DNA of 64,000 nucleotides from Ancylostoma caninum (taxonomy: Eukaryota; Nematoda; Chromadorea; Rhabditida; Ancylostomatidae), in NCBI GenBank assembly GCA_037903475.1, contig JBAJFG010000140.1, positions 2,232,001 to 2,296,000 on the forward strand. Direction: 5' to 3'. The stretch's first letter is position 1. Each line of letters opens with the position of its first letter. The notes under the pieces are model-generated. The model was not told where the DNA came from and ran no database searches. It worked only from the letters and a program-made list of their open reading frames with translations. This document shows positions 34,301 to 45,665 of this stretch, piece after piece. Both the position numbers and the translations under genes were made by a program.

Positions 34301-37300
34301 CAAAAGCAGTTCATTAACCCAACGTCGTTCTCAAAGGACTTGTATTATATAGAATCCTCAGGAGCTGTCAGCTAAAAGCATGTGTGTGATATGGAACCGT
34401 CGGCAAACCTACTTCTCCACATGTTTTCTCAGCGAAGAATTTGAACATATGCCTTATGCATTTCAAAGCATCACCAGGCGGCTCATCTCAACTTTCTCAC
34501 GTCTTACATTGTTCATCTAAAATAGACTGATTCTTCAGCTCTATGCCAAGCTCACAGGATCTACTCCACCAGTGAAAAACGGAATTTGTGGTTAACATAA
34601 GTCTTTGCACTTTTTTGAACTACACTTTTCTCCATCAATTGGGTAGATTTGATTTTTCTGTCACAAATGATTTGAAGGCGAGAAAAAGATCCAAAACTCT
34701 TTTTTCGTAATGTGACCGTTGACTGCATTGCAACCAGCTGGAATACTTCGTCTGCTGGAAAGAGTAATCTGTCACATCGTAACCCATCACATTTGCCTAA
34801 ACTTATATATCAACGGCAACAGCACTGCTTTCTAAATAGGCCAAGGGGACAGAAACCCTCAATGGCTGACCCTTTCGAATTTGACTTCAATAGACATGGT
34901 GGTCGTCAGCTAGTGATTAATGCACAGACGTTTTCTCGCAGAAATTTTATTCTGCCGTAAAACATTTAGCCTGTGTTCAAAATCTACCAAACGCTTTGTT
35001 CTGCAAGACGCGGATGCAACCAAATCACATATTCAGTCTTCCGTGAATAGAATTTCCGTCTAAAAAAGTTGTCGATACAATGGGGAGTTTTTTTTTTCAC
35101 TTTTTTATTTTCCAGATTAACATTAACAACTCATGCAAATTCAATTTCATCTTCTACGCTCGACCTTGGAAGAAGTTTGGAACAAAAAACCAAAGCTGCA
35201 ACTTTTTTGTTCGCCACTTTGCATGGCTCAAAAAAAACCTGTCGACGCACTGCTAAGACGAGTTTGTGCAAATGACTGAAAAAATTCACCACATTTCTGA
35301 ATTTGACTGAAAAAAAATTCACCACATTTCTGAATTATCTGCAGTATTCCTTTCACAAGAGATAAACTGCTATTGCTTTGTGGATCACTTTCGGAGAACG
35401 CAGTCGTTGCGACAGCAGCAGAACACCATAGGTGCTCCGTAGGTGGTTCAGATATGCAGCCTCCACACAAGCGTTTGTGCGAAATCACATTGACAAAGTT
35501 CAATAGCATTCGTCCACGCGAGCGTGAAATTGCCATGCATCAGGGAATTTTTACGGGAGCAAGATTAAACCACATGTTGCAGTGAAGGACAGATTCTTTT
35601 TCACACCAAGCTATCCAGTCACACACGTTGATCGTGCACTATGCGGATGAATGCGTCTGGATGGGTAGGTGTCATGTGCGGAAACCGCGCAGAATTTTTA
35701 CAGTCATGCGTACTTACACATCTTCGCCTTAGTTTACAGGACCTCCTCGGTGGTCCTGACACTTGGCTTTAGCCGTGTGGACAACAAAAATGTCCAAGCG
35801 TACTTGTTTGTTGTGTTTAGACATGTGCAATCGTGGCCAACGACGTGTTTGGGCATGTATAACCGGGATAGGGCTTGATGACCTGTAATTTGCAAACAGT
35901 GCCTAACGCATTCATATTTCTACTCTAGCCCTAAGGTTTCCTCATAATACAAGTAGCTGTGGTTGCTGTACCATTCTAACTTTCAAAAATATCTATAAAA
36001 GGTCTCATTGCTTTGAAAATAGTGAATTGTTTTTCATCCATCAATAAATTCTTCCCTCTCCAATGCTTACTAGTGAACGCAGTTCTGATGGGATGCTTGC
36101 CTCAACTTATAGGTTGCTTAATGCGGATTGCGATGACAAGAACACGAGTGTAGGAATCTAGTTCATTGGGCGATGCACAGCACTGCCATAAGGAATAAGT
36201 GGTGGTTGGCCGGTCCATGGAGGGAAGTCGTGGTGGGTCAGACGGGTTAGGATCACCTCTCGTCATCCCGAGCCTTGCTGCTCGTTCCGTCCATCGCGTT
36301 TTATTCATTTCGTGCTCCTCCGCTCCCTGTAATCAGCAGCTTTCATCCCTTGACCATGACGATCATACTTTGAGCATTATTGGTTCAATTTCCAGGCCTT
36401 CGCTTGAGCTATTTCAGCTCTTACACGGTTTCCTAATTTTGGTGAATTTCAGCCAGGCTCATTCATATAGAAATGGTGTCTCATGTTGTCAGGCTCAAAG
36501 AATGCCTATTTTTCTATTCCCACTCCTTCATGATGTAGCATTACTGTCCCACATTGTTTAACGAAGCCGTCCAATACTTGTGCTGCAACGTGAGCAATCT
36601 TATGCCGTAGTAACTTGCTTCAATTTAGCCTCGGCATCAGTCCTCTGCTGAATAATCTTGACTATAGTAGCACAATACCTCTGAGTAAAGCAAAACTTCA
36701 TCTCCAGTTGAGACCGCTGCTCGGACACTACGACACTCCTCAGTGCATCACTCATATAGGGCCATGGAGAGCAAGATAAGCAAAGGAGCGGAAAAATGAA
36801 TTTGGTGCATTGTTGATGTGTTTGTTACGTGCACTTGCAAAAGCTCCATGACTGCACCATTGTCTCTGCCATTGATGGCCATTAATATAGTCTGTTCCAC
36901 GGGGGAAGATAGTGGGGAAACGCCGCAGAGAAGAAGAGGGCGGGAAAGTGCGCAGAGATTGGAGAGGGTGCAGAGAAAAACAGACACCGCCCACTAATAC
37001 TCCACTATCATCGCTGGCGAAACAGATTATATCTTCGAGAGCTTTGCATTGAAAAAAAATTTTAAATATTTTTTTTTCATCCAACTCAGCAAGCCTCAAC
37101 TTCAATGAACAGGTTATCACCTCCCCACCTCCATATCCCGGGAGCGTGACCATTTGCACCCACCGCTAATTAGCAGGCGGGGACGCGCGCGGATGCGTTG
37201 CGTGCGCGCCACCGCCGAGGGTGGGCAGCGCGGCAAATCTTATCCGAGTAGTCGCCCCTGCCTCAGGAATGCACTCAGATCAGGGCGCAGGTTTCAGGGC

Positions 37301-39434
37301 TTCGATCTGCCTTGATCTGTTTTTAGAAATAGATGGTGTAAACCGAATCCGTTTAGCAACAACCTATTTAGAGTAGAAGAAGTGACGCTTCTACATCAGT
37401 ATTTTAAGGGCATACTAGAATTTCCTGCTTCTATTTGCTTTTCCATCAACGTGTTTTATTTCAATTTGTTCATTTATATGCTGGTTGGTAGTAATACAGC
37501 GTGAAGGTTTAAGCGTCTTTTTTGAAGTGATACCAGAAAAAGGGCAAAAAAAAACATTATCCATGCGGATTTGTGTGTAAATTTGTGAATAGCATAGATA
37601 ATCTGCATATCTGATGATGGGTCACCCTTTCAGGTATTAATTAACTGTCTGCCAAAGTTGCTATACCCTGAAGCAGTGCCACAGGGAAAACAGTGTCTCT
37701 CGTTTGACCCGTTCAGACAGAATCAGCTGATTGATAATAGTTTGTTCGCAAACATCATGGTTGTAATAGTAACACGAAAGACATTGGCAAGAATTCGAAA
37801 ATGAAATTGAATAATGAATGCAGTTAAAACAACTATTCTCATACGTGGTTATAAGAATGACAAACATATTTTTTCTACTGAAGAATTCATGCCACTTACT
37901 GTTTGATTCAAATTATCATCAGAAGTGACTTCGCCTACTTTTTCGCTTACGAGTGGGTGAAAAAAAACCTAGGCAAAGCCAGGAATGCCATCTGGTAATG
38001 AATATAGATGCTCTCAAAGCTTGTTTTTTCGTTACCTGAATGATTTTTTGGCATCAGTTTTGCGCAAAACTTTTGTAGAGGTAAACTTGTTTGAACAGGT
38101 TCACTTTGATCGAGGGGGATGTGATAGTTACATGCGGCGGCAATAGTGAGTGTATATTTGACTAGTGCTTTATTAAGTAAGTACAAACCAAGCCTGTTTA
38201 AACCATATGAAAAGGCATACGCAGCTCACTTTCAGGAACTGAACCTTGCACAGTGAGTTAAAGCGCATAAGAATTTCACGCTGGGCCAATACTGCCACAT
38301 TTTTGGAACATAGCCCACTAAAGTAACTTACGAAGCCACAAGTTAATCTAGAAAAAAAAAACTCCGGTTATCTGACTAACATTGACCGCGCAACTCGTCC
38401 AAATCTTGCGCCTTTGCCGCGTCCTTCGCAGTGCCCATCATTAACGAGCTGCTCGCAGTTAACCAATCGCAGCGCTCGTCATCCTGCCTGCGACCCCGCC
38501 CCTAATTATAGCAGGTGCAAAAGGTCCGTTTCCCCCATATCCCTACCCACCAAGGGAACGAATAGCTTCACTGCTGCGATGGGAGGATCCTGTGAAGTGC
38601 ACAAAGCACTTGTTGTGCCAGTATTCTAGAAGGTTTTGTCCAAAGGCAAATCTTGCAACTAAAGGGACCATCTACACTCACGTAGCTAAAACTTTTATAT
38701 CAAAAGTTCTTGAACTCCATGGAATTATCAGGTCGATGTTCGCCACATCTGATCAAAATTCTAGAAGAAAGTATCAACAACTGGGCATTAGTTGCACTTC
38801 AGTTCTTTCCATCGTGTCATAGGATCGCTACCGCTATCTTGATCTGAGAAAACCTCACTTGATTAGTTGACCAATTTCCAGTGCTATTTTTCTGTACCTG
38901 CTAGAAAATGACTGATAGTCAGATTCAGTGGGCTTCATTGTGTTCAAAAACATCTCGCTTATCCTCATCCATGATTTTATGTACGTATCATGTTATCCTC
39001 CAATTCGTGTCCACATGGCATGGATGCTTTGCTCTGCTTTGAAAAAGCGTGACATTCTTGATGTTTTTCGAGTGTTCTCTCCAAGCTGACATTCATGAAT
39101 GCATCTTTCATGCATTGTAAGTAGCAATTTAATAATTCCACTTATGGGCAAAAACCCGTCGTTTTTATTTCGCGACATTTTGATCTTGGCATTTAGCGTG
39201 CAGATTGCAGTTTTTATATGAGACATTCTTAGATAATCAAGTACGATAAGGGTGGTATGTGTACATATAATTATTCGGTGGCATTTCTTCATTTTCGTCC
39301 GTTCGCTCCTATCGTTGAACCGAACACGTTTTCTTCTGTGGAGATATAACTCACTATTCAACCGACAAGGAAGCGTGTAGTCCTCTCTCATATTTGACAC
39401 CTTATATTCGGTCACTGTGTGGCTCTAGAAGGGA
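28397..39434. other. Long gene-poor stretch
   Basis: Eleven kilobases without a recognisable gene. Small items: a GC-rich patch at about 30630-30720; tandem gaagcccc(c)tttga words at 32140-32195 and a diverged pair at 33330-33390; a 115-codon stop-free plus frame about 33075-33420 without family; a GC-rich patch at 37150-37290; a CCAAT- and GC-box-like segment at 38450-38510 without a convincing gene behind it. The last few hundred bases may be the 5' part of the Penelope-like element. Confidence 0.35.
35278..35338. repeat. ~30-bp tandem duplication
   Basis: The block ctgaaaaaattcaccacatt with ctgaatt follows itself once with a small length difference in the A run. Confidence 0.85.
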
Positions 39435-40985
39435 ATGGACGAGCACAACATTGACCGAGCCCTCGTTTGGGCCCTGCAGCCTCTAAAATGCAAATTAATG
39501 TTTTCATGGGCTTTTTTTACAAGTTTCTCAGCGTCAGTTCATCCCAGCATTGAGTATATGCACTCTTTTCTGCTCAGATATAGATATTTCAGAACTTTGA
39601 ACAAACACGATATCAATAGGTTGATTGATCTAGCATTTAGTACGCAGTTTAGAACTTTTGAATACGAATTAAAATATAAGATATATGCATTAATAGCAAA
39701 TCCATTTTGGGACCGAAGATGTACAGATAAAAGGGAAAGGGGAGAATTATTTGGGAGTGTGCAATATTTTGGAGATATTATCCGTAAACTAAACCTGGGT
39801 AAGGTATGCAATAAACTTGAGTTAAAGGACATAATTGCTGGCTGCATACAAGACCCTGTAAGTGTTCAGCAAATTAAAGAATTAAAAATAAGAGTGACGT
39901 ATAAAACAAATCCACCGTTGGCTTTGAAACTGTTCAATTATAACAGTTTTCTTAGGCAACTGAACAAAGAGAGAGTTGAGTATTTAGTCAGCAATGAATG
40001 TTCATGCGTGAACTATATGGAATATGTAGACCCACAACTGGGACATGTATGCACCGGAAATTTAAACATAATCGGGGACGAAAGGTTAAGAAAGATCTTC
40101 AGCAAAGGGACTAAATATAAAGCTCATGTGAACGTGACCAAAGAACAAATACTTCTAGAAGTTAATAAATTAGCAACAGAAATAGCTAAGAAGCTCAGAA
40201 TTAGAATTAGGTACAACAGAGAAATAGAACTACAGATATCAGAGCAAATAAGTAAGTACATACGAAAAAGCATTAGAACTAAGCTATATAACTTGTGCAA
40301 TAAAGTAACAGTGGAAGAGGACAGGTTTAAGAGGAGCGAATTAGATGAGTTACATAGAAATTTTGTAGTTACACCGGTAGACAAGGCCTCATCTAACTAT
40401 AGCATAACATGTAAGAAGCTGTATGTTATTATGATCAAAAAAGAAATGGAACAAACTAGTAACAAAGAGAACACTTACGTTCCCACCTCTTTCGTAGAAG
40501 AAAACATTAGAGAGATTCATAGGAGACACATGATTAGTTTAGGTATTAAAACTGAGGAGAAGTTTAAAGATATACCCAATATTTATGGCATACCCAAAAT
40601 GCATAAAGACCCTATTAAGTTCCGCTTCATTACCGGGGCAAAGAAAAGTACGCTTAAGCCGCTAACACTGATATTACAGAAAATACTTTCGCACTTCAGC
40701 AAACATTTTAGTAATTATTGTAACGTCATAAAACATAGAACAGGAATTAAACATTATTGGTCCATAGACAACAGTATGAAAGTAGTTAATGATATACTGG
40801 TAGTTGAAGGAAATACGCAAGTTTTTTCAGCCGACTTTTCAAGCCTCTTTACCAGCCTCCCCCATCAAGTGGTTAAAGAAAATATTCGTAAACTAATAAC
40901 ACAATGTATGAGGGGATATAATTATGTTAGATTGCTAGGAGATAAAGTTAGCTATACAAACGCTGACACGGCCAAAGGTAGATCC
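39435..40985 (+). pseudogene. Penelope-like reverse transcriptase, 5' part
   Basis: An ATG preceded by an in-frame TAG opens about 515 element-derived codons. An N-terminal domain of unknown function (residues 1-180) is followed by a Cys-containing block NECSCVNYMEYVDPQLGHVC (about 190-210) and GNLNIIGDERLRKIF. The RT domain starts near residue 383 with IYGIPKMHKDPIKFRFITG, typical of Penelope-like elements and telomerase relatives, and includes motif A around residue 467 (VFSADFSSLFTSLPH, catalytic Asp in ADFSS). Similarity stops after KVSYTNADTAKGRSSY; the frame then runs about 18 codons into inserted DNA and ends at 41036. Motifs B and C lie 2.7 kb downstream. Apart from the insertion, this half has no stops or frameshifts. 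Confidence 0.85.
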
Positions 40986-41639
40986 TCCTATATAAAGACT
41001 GATAAGGGTCCAGATTTTTCTGGCGTCAGACCATGAGAGTCTTGTGAAATCTTTTGTGCAGTGTAGCGCATAGACAATGGTGAAGGGAAAGATGCGCAGA
41101 CGTCATACGAAAAACCGATTTATGGAGCGAGATGAGACTAGATCTTCGCGGGACCCGCAATTTCGAAATCCTTGCACAGTGGCTGTCCTACGCTGGTGGT
41201 CTCACAGCCAACCGATGAGACAGAGCTAGCAAGGCTTTAAGGCAGCACATTATACGGAGCAGGATAGCCGCTGCTCTTCAGTCAAAACCAACCGTTGCAC
41301 CGCAGATCAGCATGGGCGAGATCCGTGTGCGGCCTGGGAGCCCTCTAGGCTCAGTACAGCGGTGGTATCCGCCGCAGTTCCCACATGCCGCACGTTCTCG
41401 TCCTAGCATCCGTCCGAGATCTCTGAGCGATTCAGCAGCCACGGAAGAGATTTCAGTTGCACACTCACATGCATAGAAAAGGTGCGCCATTACAGACCAC
41501 TGTGACACTTCCTGTGATCAAGTATGTAATTATTCAAATTTTCTCGATAACTCCTTACCTCCTCCCACTGCTCTCGAGATTTAAAAAGGGTAAGGACGCA
41601 CGGACGATAGGTGTGCCAGGGGCCAATAGTGACAGATAC

Positions 41640-43045
41640 CGTTAGGTAGATTGAGTAGGGGTAGCACTGTGACTCAACGTTGCGGAAAAGCCAGGTTCAC
41701 AGATGGAGGAGGGGTCTGACATGGCCCAGGTGGGAGAAATGCCAGAATAGGGGTTCACCGATGAACGATGGGTCTTCGGTGGCCAAAAAGTGAGTGAATG
41801 AAAGGAAACGGTCATGCTGATGGAACAGGGGTCCGCTGTGGCCCAGGTGTGAGGAACACCAGCATTCTGGTAAACTGAAGAGAGGATGGGTCTGCTGTGG
41901 CCTGAAAGTTGAGGGAACGCCAGCATTCGGGTCTAATGAAGGGGGTCTTCTGGGGCCTTAAAGTTAAGGGAATTCCAAGATACGGGTACGCAGATGGAGG
42001 AGGGGGTGCGTTGTGGTCTGAAAATGTGGGGAACGCCAAGATACGGGTTCGCTGGCATAGGAGAGGTCCGCTGTGCCCCTGGTGCGAGGAACGCTAGAAT
42101 ATGGGTCTGTTGTAGCCAAAACTGTAGGAATGACAGGATCTGTTATGATGATGGAGTGGGGGTCCGCTGTGGCCCGGGTGTGAGGAACGCCAGGATATGG
42201 GGTACAATGAAGGGGGATGGGTCTGTTGTGCCCTAGAAGTGTGGGAATCCCAGTAGGCAGTTATGCCGATGGAGGAGGGGTCCCTTTCACCCAATTGTGA
42301 GGAACGAGAAGATACTGTTGACGGATGGAGGAGGGATCCGTTGGCCCAAGTGTGAGAAATAAAAGAATTCGAGTTCAGCGACTGTTATGATGATGGAGTG
42401 GGGGTCCGCTGTGGCCCGGGTGTGAGGAACGCCAGGATATGCGGTACAATGAAGGGGGATGGGTCTGTTGTGTCCTAAAAGTGTGGGAATCTCAGTAGGC
42501 GGTTATGCCGATGGAGGAGAGGTCCGCTTTCACTCAATTGTGAGGAATGAGAAGATACTGTTGACGGATGGAGGAGGGGTCCGTTGGCCCAAGTGTGAGA
42601 AATAAAAGAATTCAAGTTCACCGATGGAAGATGGGTCTGCTTTGCCATAAAGTTTGGGAATCCCAGGGTCATGCCAATGGAATAGGGGTCCGCTGTGGCC
42701 CAGGTGTGAGGAACACCAACATTCTGGTCCACCGAAGGAGGAATGGGTCTGCTGGGGCCTGAAAGTTGAGGGAACTCCAGGATACGGGTTCGTGGATGGA
42801 GGAGGGGCTGCGCTGTGGTCTAAAAATGTAGGGAACGTCAAGGTAGGGGTTCGGATGTATAAGAGAGGTCCGCTGTGGTCCAGGTGCTAGGAACGCCAGA
42901 ATGTGGGTCTGCTGTCCGCTTAATGTGTGGGAATGCCAGGATGCGGTTATGCCGATGGAGGAGAGGTCCGCTTTTACCCAATTGTGAGAAGCGAGAAGAT
43001 ACTGGTTCACGGATGGAGAAGAGGTCCGCTTTGGCCCAAGTGTGA
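41640..43045. repeat. Degenerate minisatellite, ~60-65-bp unit
   Basis: About 20 diverged copies of a unit containing gatggaggaggggtccgctg and tggcccaggtgtgaggaacg. A higher-order repeat is visible: a block near 42140-42330 recurs at 42383-42580 almost unchanged (gttatgatgatggagtgggg, cgccaggatatg, gtacaatgaagggggatggg). The many open frames on both strands are repeat artefacts. Confidence 0.85.
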
Positions 43046-43348
43046 ATAACTATGTGAATTGCTTAAATGGCAGGAAACGCGCCACAAAGAAAGATGTTCG
43101 TCCAACAACAATCTTGAATTACTTCGAGTTCCTAATTACACTGTGTCGGTTACAGCAAATAGTCGACAGTTACTAGATTCATATAAATGATAAGCACGCG
43201 CAGAGTTGAGGATAACTAGCCATGGTAGGTGACATTTAAGAAGTGCGGTGACAACAAACGAGGGATCTATCATTGCATCGGAAAGTGAATTTACATGGTG
43301 ATGTGTGATAAAGAGTGCTCGAGCAAGGCGCATACAAGAAGTCCGGAG

Positions 43349-43686
43349 TTGGCTAGGCGGCCAGACTGGTAGAATACACGCAACTCATAAGGAGAGTTTC
43401 GTACTCAAACTCAATTAATTAGTATTTTCGCTTCTATTTCAATCTCCTAAGGATTTCATAGGCGCGAAACTTTTGCACCTACCTCAAGTGGCTGCCCCAC
43501 CCCACTTTCTAGCGACCCGTAGGGGCGCTATATATGCAACTCATAAGAAGGATTTTGTATTTGAGCTCAGTTAATGATTAGTTCTGCTTATTTGCTAATT
43601 TTCTAAGCATTTCGCATGTGTGAAGCTTTTGCACATACCTCAAGTGGCTGCCCCACCCCACTTTCTAGCGTCCCGAAGGGGCGCTA
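43349..43686 (+). repeat. tRNA-like SINE-like repeat, tandem pair
   Basis: Two ~150-bp units share gcaactcataag, tcaattaat/tcagttaat, ttcgc-tgtgaa-cttttgcac and ctcaagtggctgccccaccc, each ending ggggcgcta (43522-43530, 43678-43686). The first is preceded by ggctaggcggccagactggtag, which resembles a tRNA D-arm, and an anticodon-loop-like ctcataa. Stems do not pair well, so this is a tRNA-derived repeat and not a tRNA gene. Confidence 0.55.
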
Positions 43687-43687
43687 G

Positions 43688-44416
43688 TATTATAGAAAAG
43701 AAGACATCTTTTATATGATAGATACACTACTAGGATCTAGTTTTGTACGTTTCGGTGGCACTGTATATCAACAAATTAAAAGCATTCCACAAGGAGCTTC
43801 ATGCAGTCCACAACTGGCAGATCTGACTCTAGCGTTCATGGAGTATGAGTTTATCAAAAATAAACTAAATATAGGGGATAGAAGAGCTGTGCAAATATAT
43901 AATGGAACGTATAGATATATAGATGATATACTTCATATCTCAACCAATGCGGTAGAATTCGAATCAAACCTGCATGAAATCTACCATTCATCTCTGCAAA
44001 TAGAAAAGACCAATACTGATATTAAAGAAACAAATTTTCTAGACCTGAAAATATGTATAGGAAGAGAAAACATCAGTTACAGCCTTTACAATAAAACAGA
44101 TAATTATAGCTTCAAAGTTATTAGATATCCAAATTACTACTCTAATATACCACTTTATATAATAAATAATACCTTTGTTGCGGAAGTCATTAGGATAGGA
44201 AGAACGTGCACTAGGTTAGAAGATTTCAAAAGTAGGATACTGGAGCTATGCAATACTAACATATCTAATGGTTGGAACTCGGTTAGCATAATTAGGATTC
44301 TATGTAACGCACTTAGGGACAGGCCATTCATTTTACGTAGATACGGACTCAGTAATGCAGTACATCTTCCTCTGATTCATGAGATAAGAACCAAATTGGT
44401 TGGCAAGCCAACGTAG
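43688..44416 (+). pseudogene. Penelope-like reverse transcriptase, 3' part
   Basis: Continues the RT from YYRKEDIFYMIDTLLGSSFV. Motif B is SIPQGASCSPQLADL, motif C is YRYIDDIL near 43911-43935 with both catalytic Asp present, and motif D/E follows (IEKTNTDIKETNFLDLKICI). The C-terminus ends HEIRTKLVGKPT and a stop. No GIY-YIG endonuclease follows, although endonuclease fragments of Penelope-like elements occur at 19.5 and 48 kb. Either this lineage is endonuclease-less at the C-terminus or that part was lost. There are no stops in the 243 codons, so the copy was disabled mainly by the insertion upstream. Confidence 0.85.
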
Positions 44417-44567
44417 CACATCTGTGGCGCACTTTTTGAATAACTAGGTCAAGTGTACAGGACATATAAAAGGAATTAGGGCAAGTCCCTTACACATTGC
44501 TTTGCCTGTTGCTACACATTCCTCTGACGGACTCATCTTGTTGACTTAGTACTAAGATCTTTTTGTA

Positions 44568-44623
44568 GCTTCCTTGGGAACTACTGATGAAAGGGTCTAC
44601 GACCCGGGGGCGCCAAGGAAGCT
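44568..44623 (+). ncRNA. Degenerate hammerhead-like hairpin, 3' of RT
   Basis: A perfect 11-bp outer stem (agcttccttgg / ccaaggaagct) encloses CTGATGA (44584-44590) and a perfect inner stem gggtc-tac-gaccc, the layout of a hammerhead ribozyme. The second core box, expected as GAAA right after the inner stem, reads gggg here, so it should be inactive. It lies about 150 bases after the RT stop, the place where Penelope-like terminal repeats carry hammerheads. Confidence 0.4.
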
Positions 44624-45169
44624 GCACTTCCGGTCTAGTTCAAGCCCCGAAACCGGCTAGTGCAAAAATCCTAGGAACGTTGACTGTGTTCTTCTTATTA
44701 TCCTTACTCGATCACTTCATGCTCTCAGATTAGGTGCCTTTAACTTCTCACAATAAGTAAGTTACTAGCAATCTCCATTTATGTTACAGAAAGCTGGGCA
44801 ATGCCTTCACGCCTGGGCAAAATATTCTCAAGAAAAAATTGTGAATGTTCAATAATAACCCTGGGAAAAAAGATTATCTAAACCCGTGCCCCCCCCCCCC
44901 CCCCACCCCCTCTCGAGTGAACGAATGTGGTACCATCGATATTAACTCTCCATGTAGGCTATCATTTATCGGCATTCAACGCACTTTTAGCATATTTTTG
45001 TCACTGCAGGTTTTTTTAAAATGAATTCTTAGAATAATTTCGCTTGGAATGTGATGGATGATGGCCTCCACCTAGTTCTCACCACTACAAAAAAGAATGA
45101 AGTTCGGGAGCATCATTTTGCAGCAGCTCCAAATTCGCTCGCACATTTTCATTGTCCTCAGATAAGATT
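44624..45169. other. Penelope-like element tail and intergenic sequence
   Basis: The first part may belong to the element's 3' end. A poly-C tract (44889-44904, then ccccc after one A) is the only simple repeat. No gene was recognised. Confidence 0.35.
44889..44910. repeat. Poly-C tract
   Basis: Sixteen C, one A, five C. Confidence 0.95.
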
Positions 45170-45665
45170 GACGGCGTTTCCCTACTTTTAGACGCCGATG
45201 CACCCTTATCACACAGTTGGACCCGACTCTAGGCGTTTCCCCGCTTTTGGACGACGGCGCACCCTTATCACACAGTTGGACCCGACTCCAGGCGTTTCCC
45301 CGCTTTTGGACCCCGGCGTACCCTTATCACGCTGTTGGACCCGACTCTAGGCGTTTCCCCGCTTTTGGACGCCGGCGCACCCTTATCACGCCGTTGGACC
45401 CGACTCCAGGCGTTTCCCCGCTTTTGGACCCCGGCGCACCCTTATCACGCCGTTGGACCCGACTCCAGGCGTTTCCCGCTTTTGGACGCCGGCGCATCCT
45501 TATCACACCGCCAGCCCACCTCTAACACTATCCTAAGGCGTAACCCTCATCCGTGTCATCCTTCGCCTGGTTCCTCCTATCCGTTATAGAGGTGTCCTAC
45601 CCTTCTCTTTCCTTTTATACGGTCCTGTAATCAAAAGCCTATCTCATTCATTCCGACCGTGATCA
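45170..45665 (-). mobile_element. Minisatellite-bearing repeat element, copy 3
   Basis: A very regular array (45180-45515) of 59-bp units; cacccttatc starts recur at 45201, 45260, 45319, 45378, 45437 and 45495. The units are the reverse complement of the core at 17725-18075 (tttggacgccggcgcac against gcgccggcgcccaaaa). Beyond the array, the minus-strand flank (gatcacggtcgg, aggaccgtataaaagg) loosely matches the left flank of the other copies. Units here are far more alike than in copy 1, suggesting recent array expansion. Confidence 0.65.

Larger units (their letters stand above)
40986..43687. mobile_element. ~2.7 kb insertion splitting the RT gene
   Basis: The RT similarity ends near 40985 (TCC TCC TAT) and resumes at 43688 (TAT TAT AGA AAA) exactly where the missing residues would continue, so the intervening DNA is an insertion. 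Junctions share TA/TAT, compatible with a TA target duplication but not proof of it. The insert has no transposase. It holds unique sequence (41040-41640), a degenerate minisatellite (41640-43045) and a SINE-like tandem pair (43349-43686). No convincing terminal inverted repeats were seen. It may be a composite of several insertions. Confidence 0.7.

Noticed and set aside
38993..39415. 140-codon minus frame upstream of the RT
   Set aside because: It begins at GTG, lies antisense to the probable 5' region of the Penelope-like element, and has no recognisable domain.
41640..43045. Possible CRISPR array
   Set aside because: Units are contiguous, diverged and of variable length with no unique spacers, and the genome is eukaryotic; it is a minisatellite.
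45180..45515. Pro-rich repeat protein on the plus strand
   Set aside because: The 59-bp unit is not a multiple of three, so the peptide repeat changes frame each unit; no gene context.
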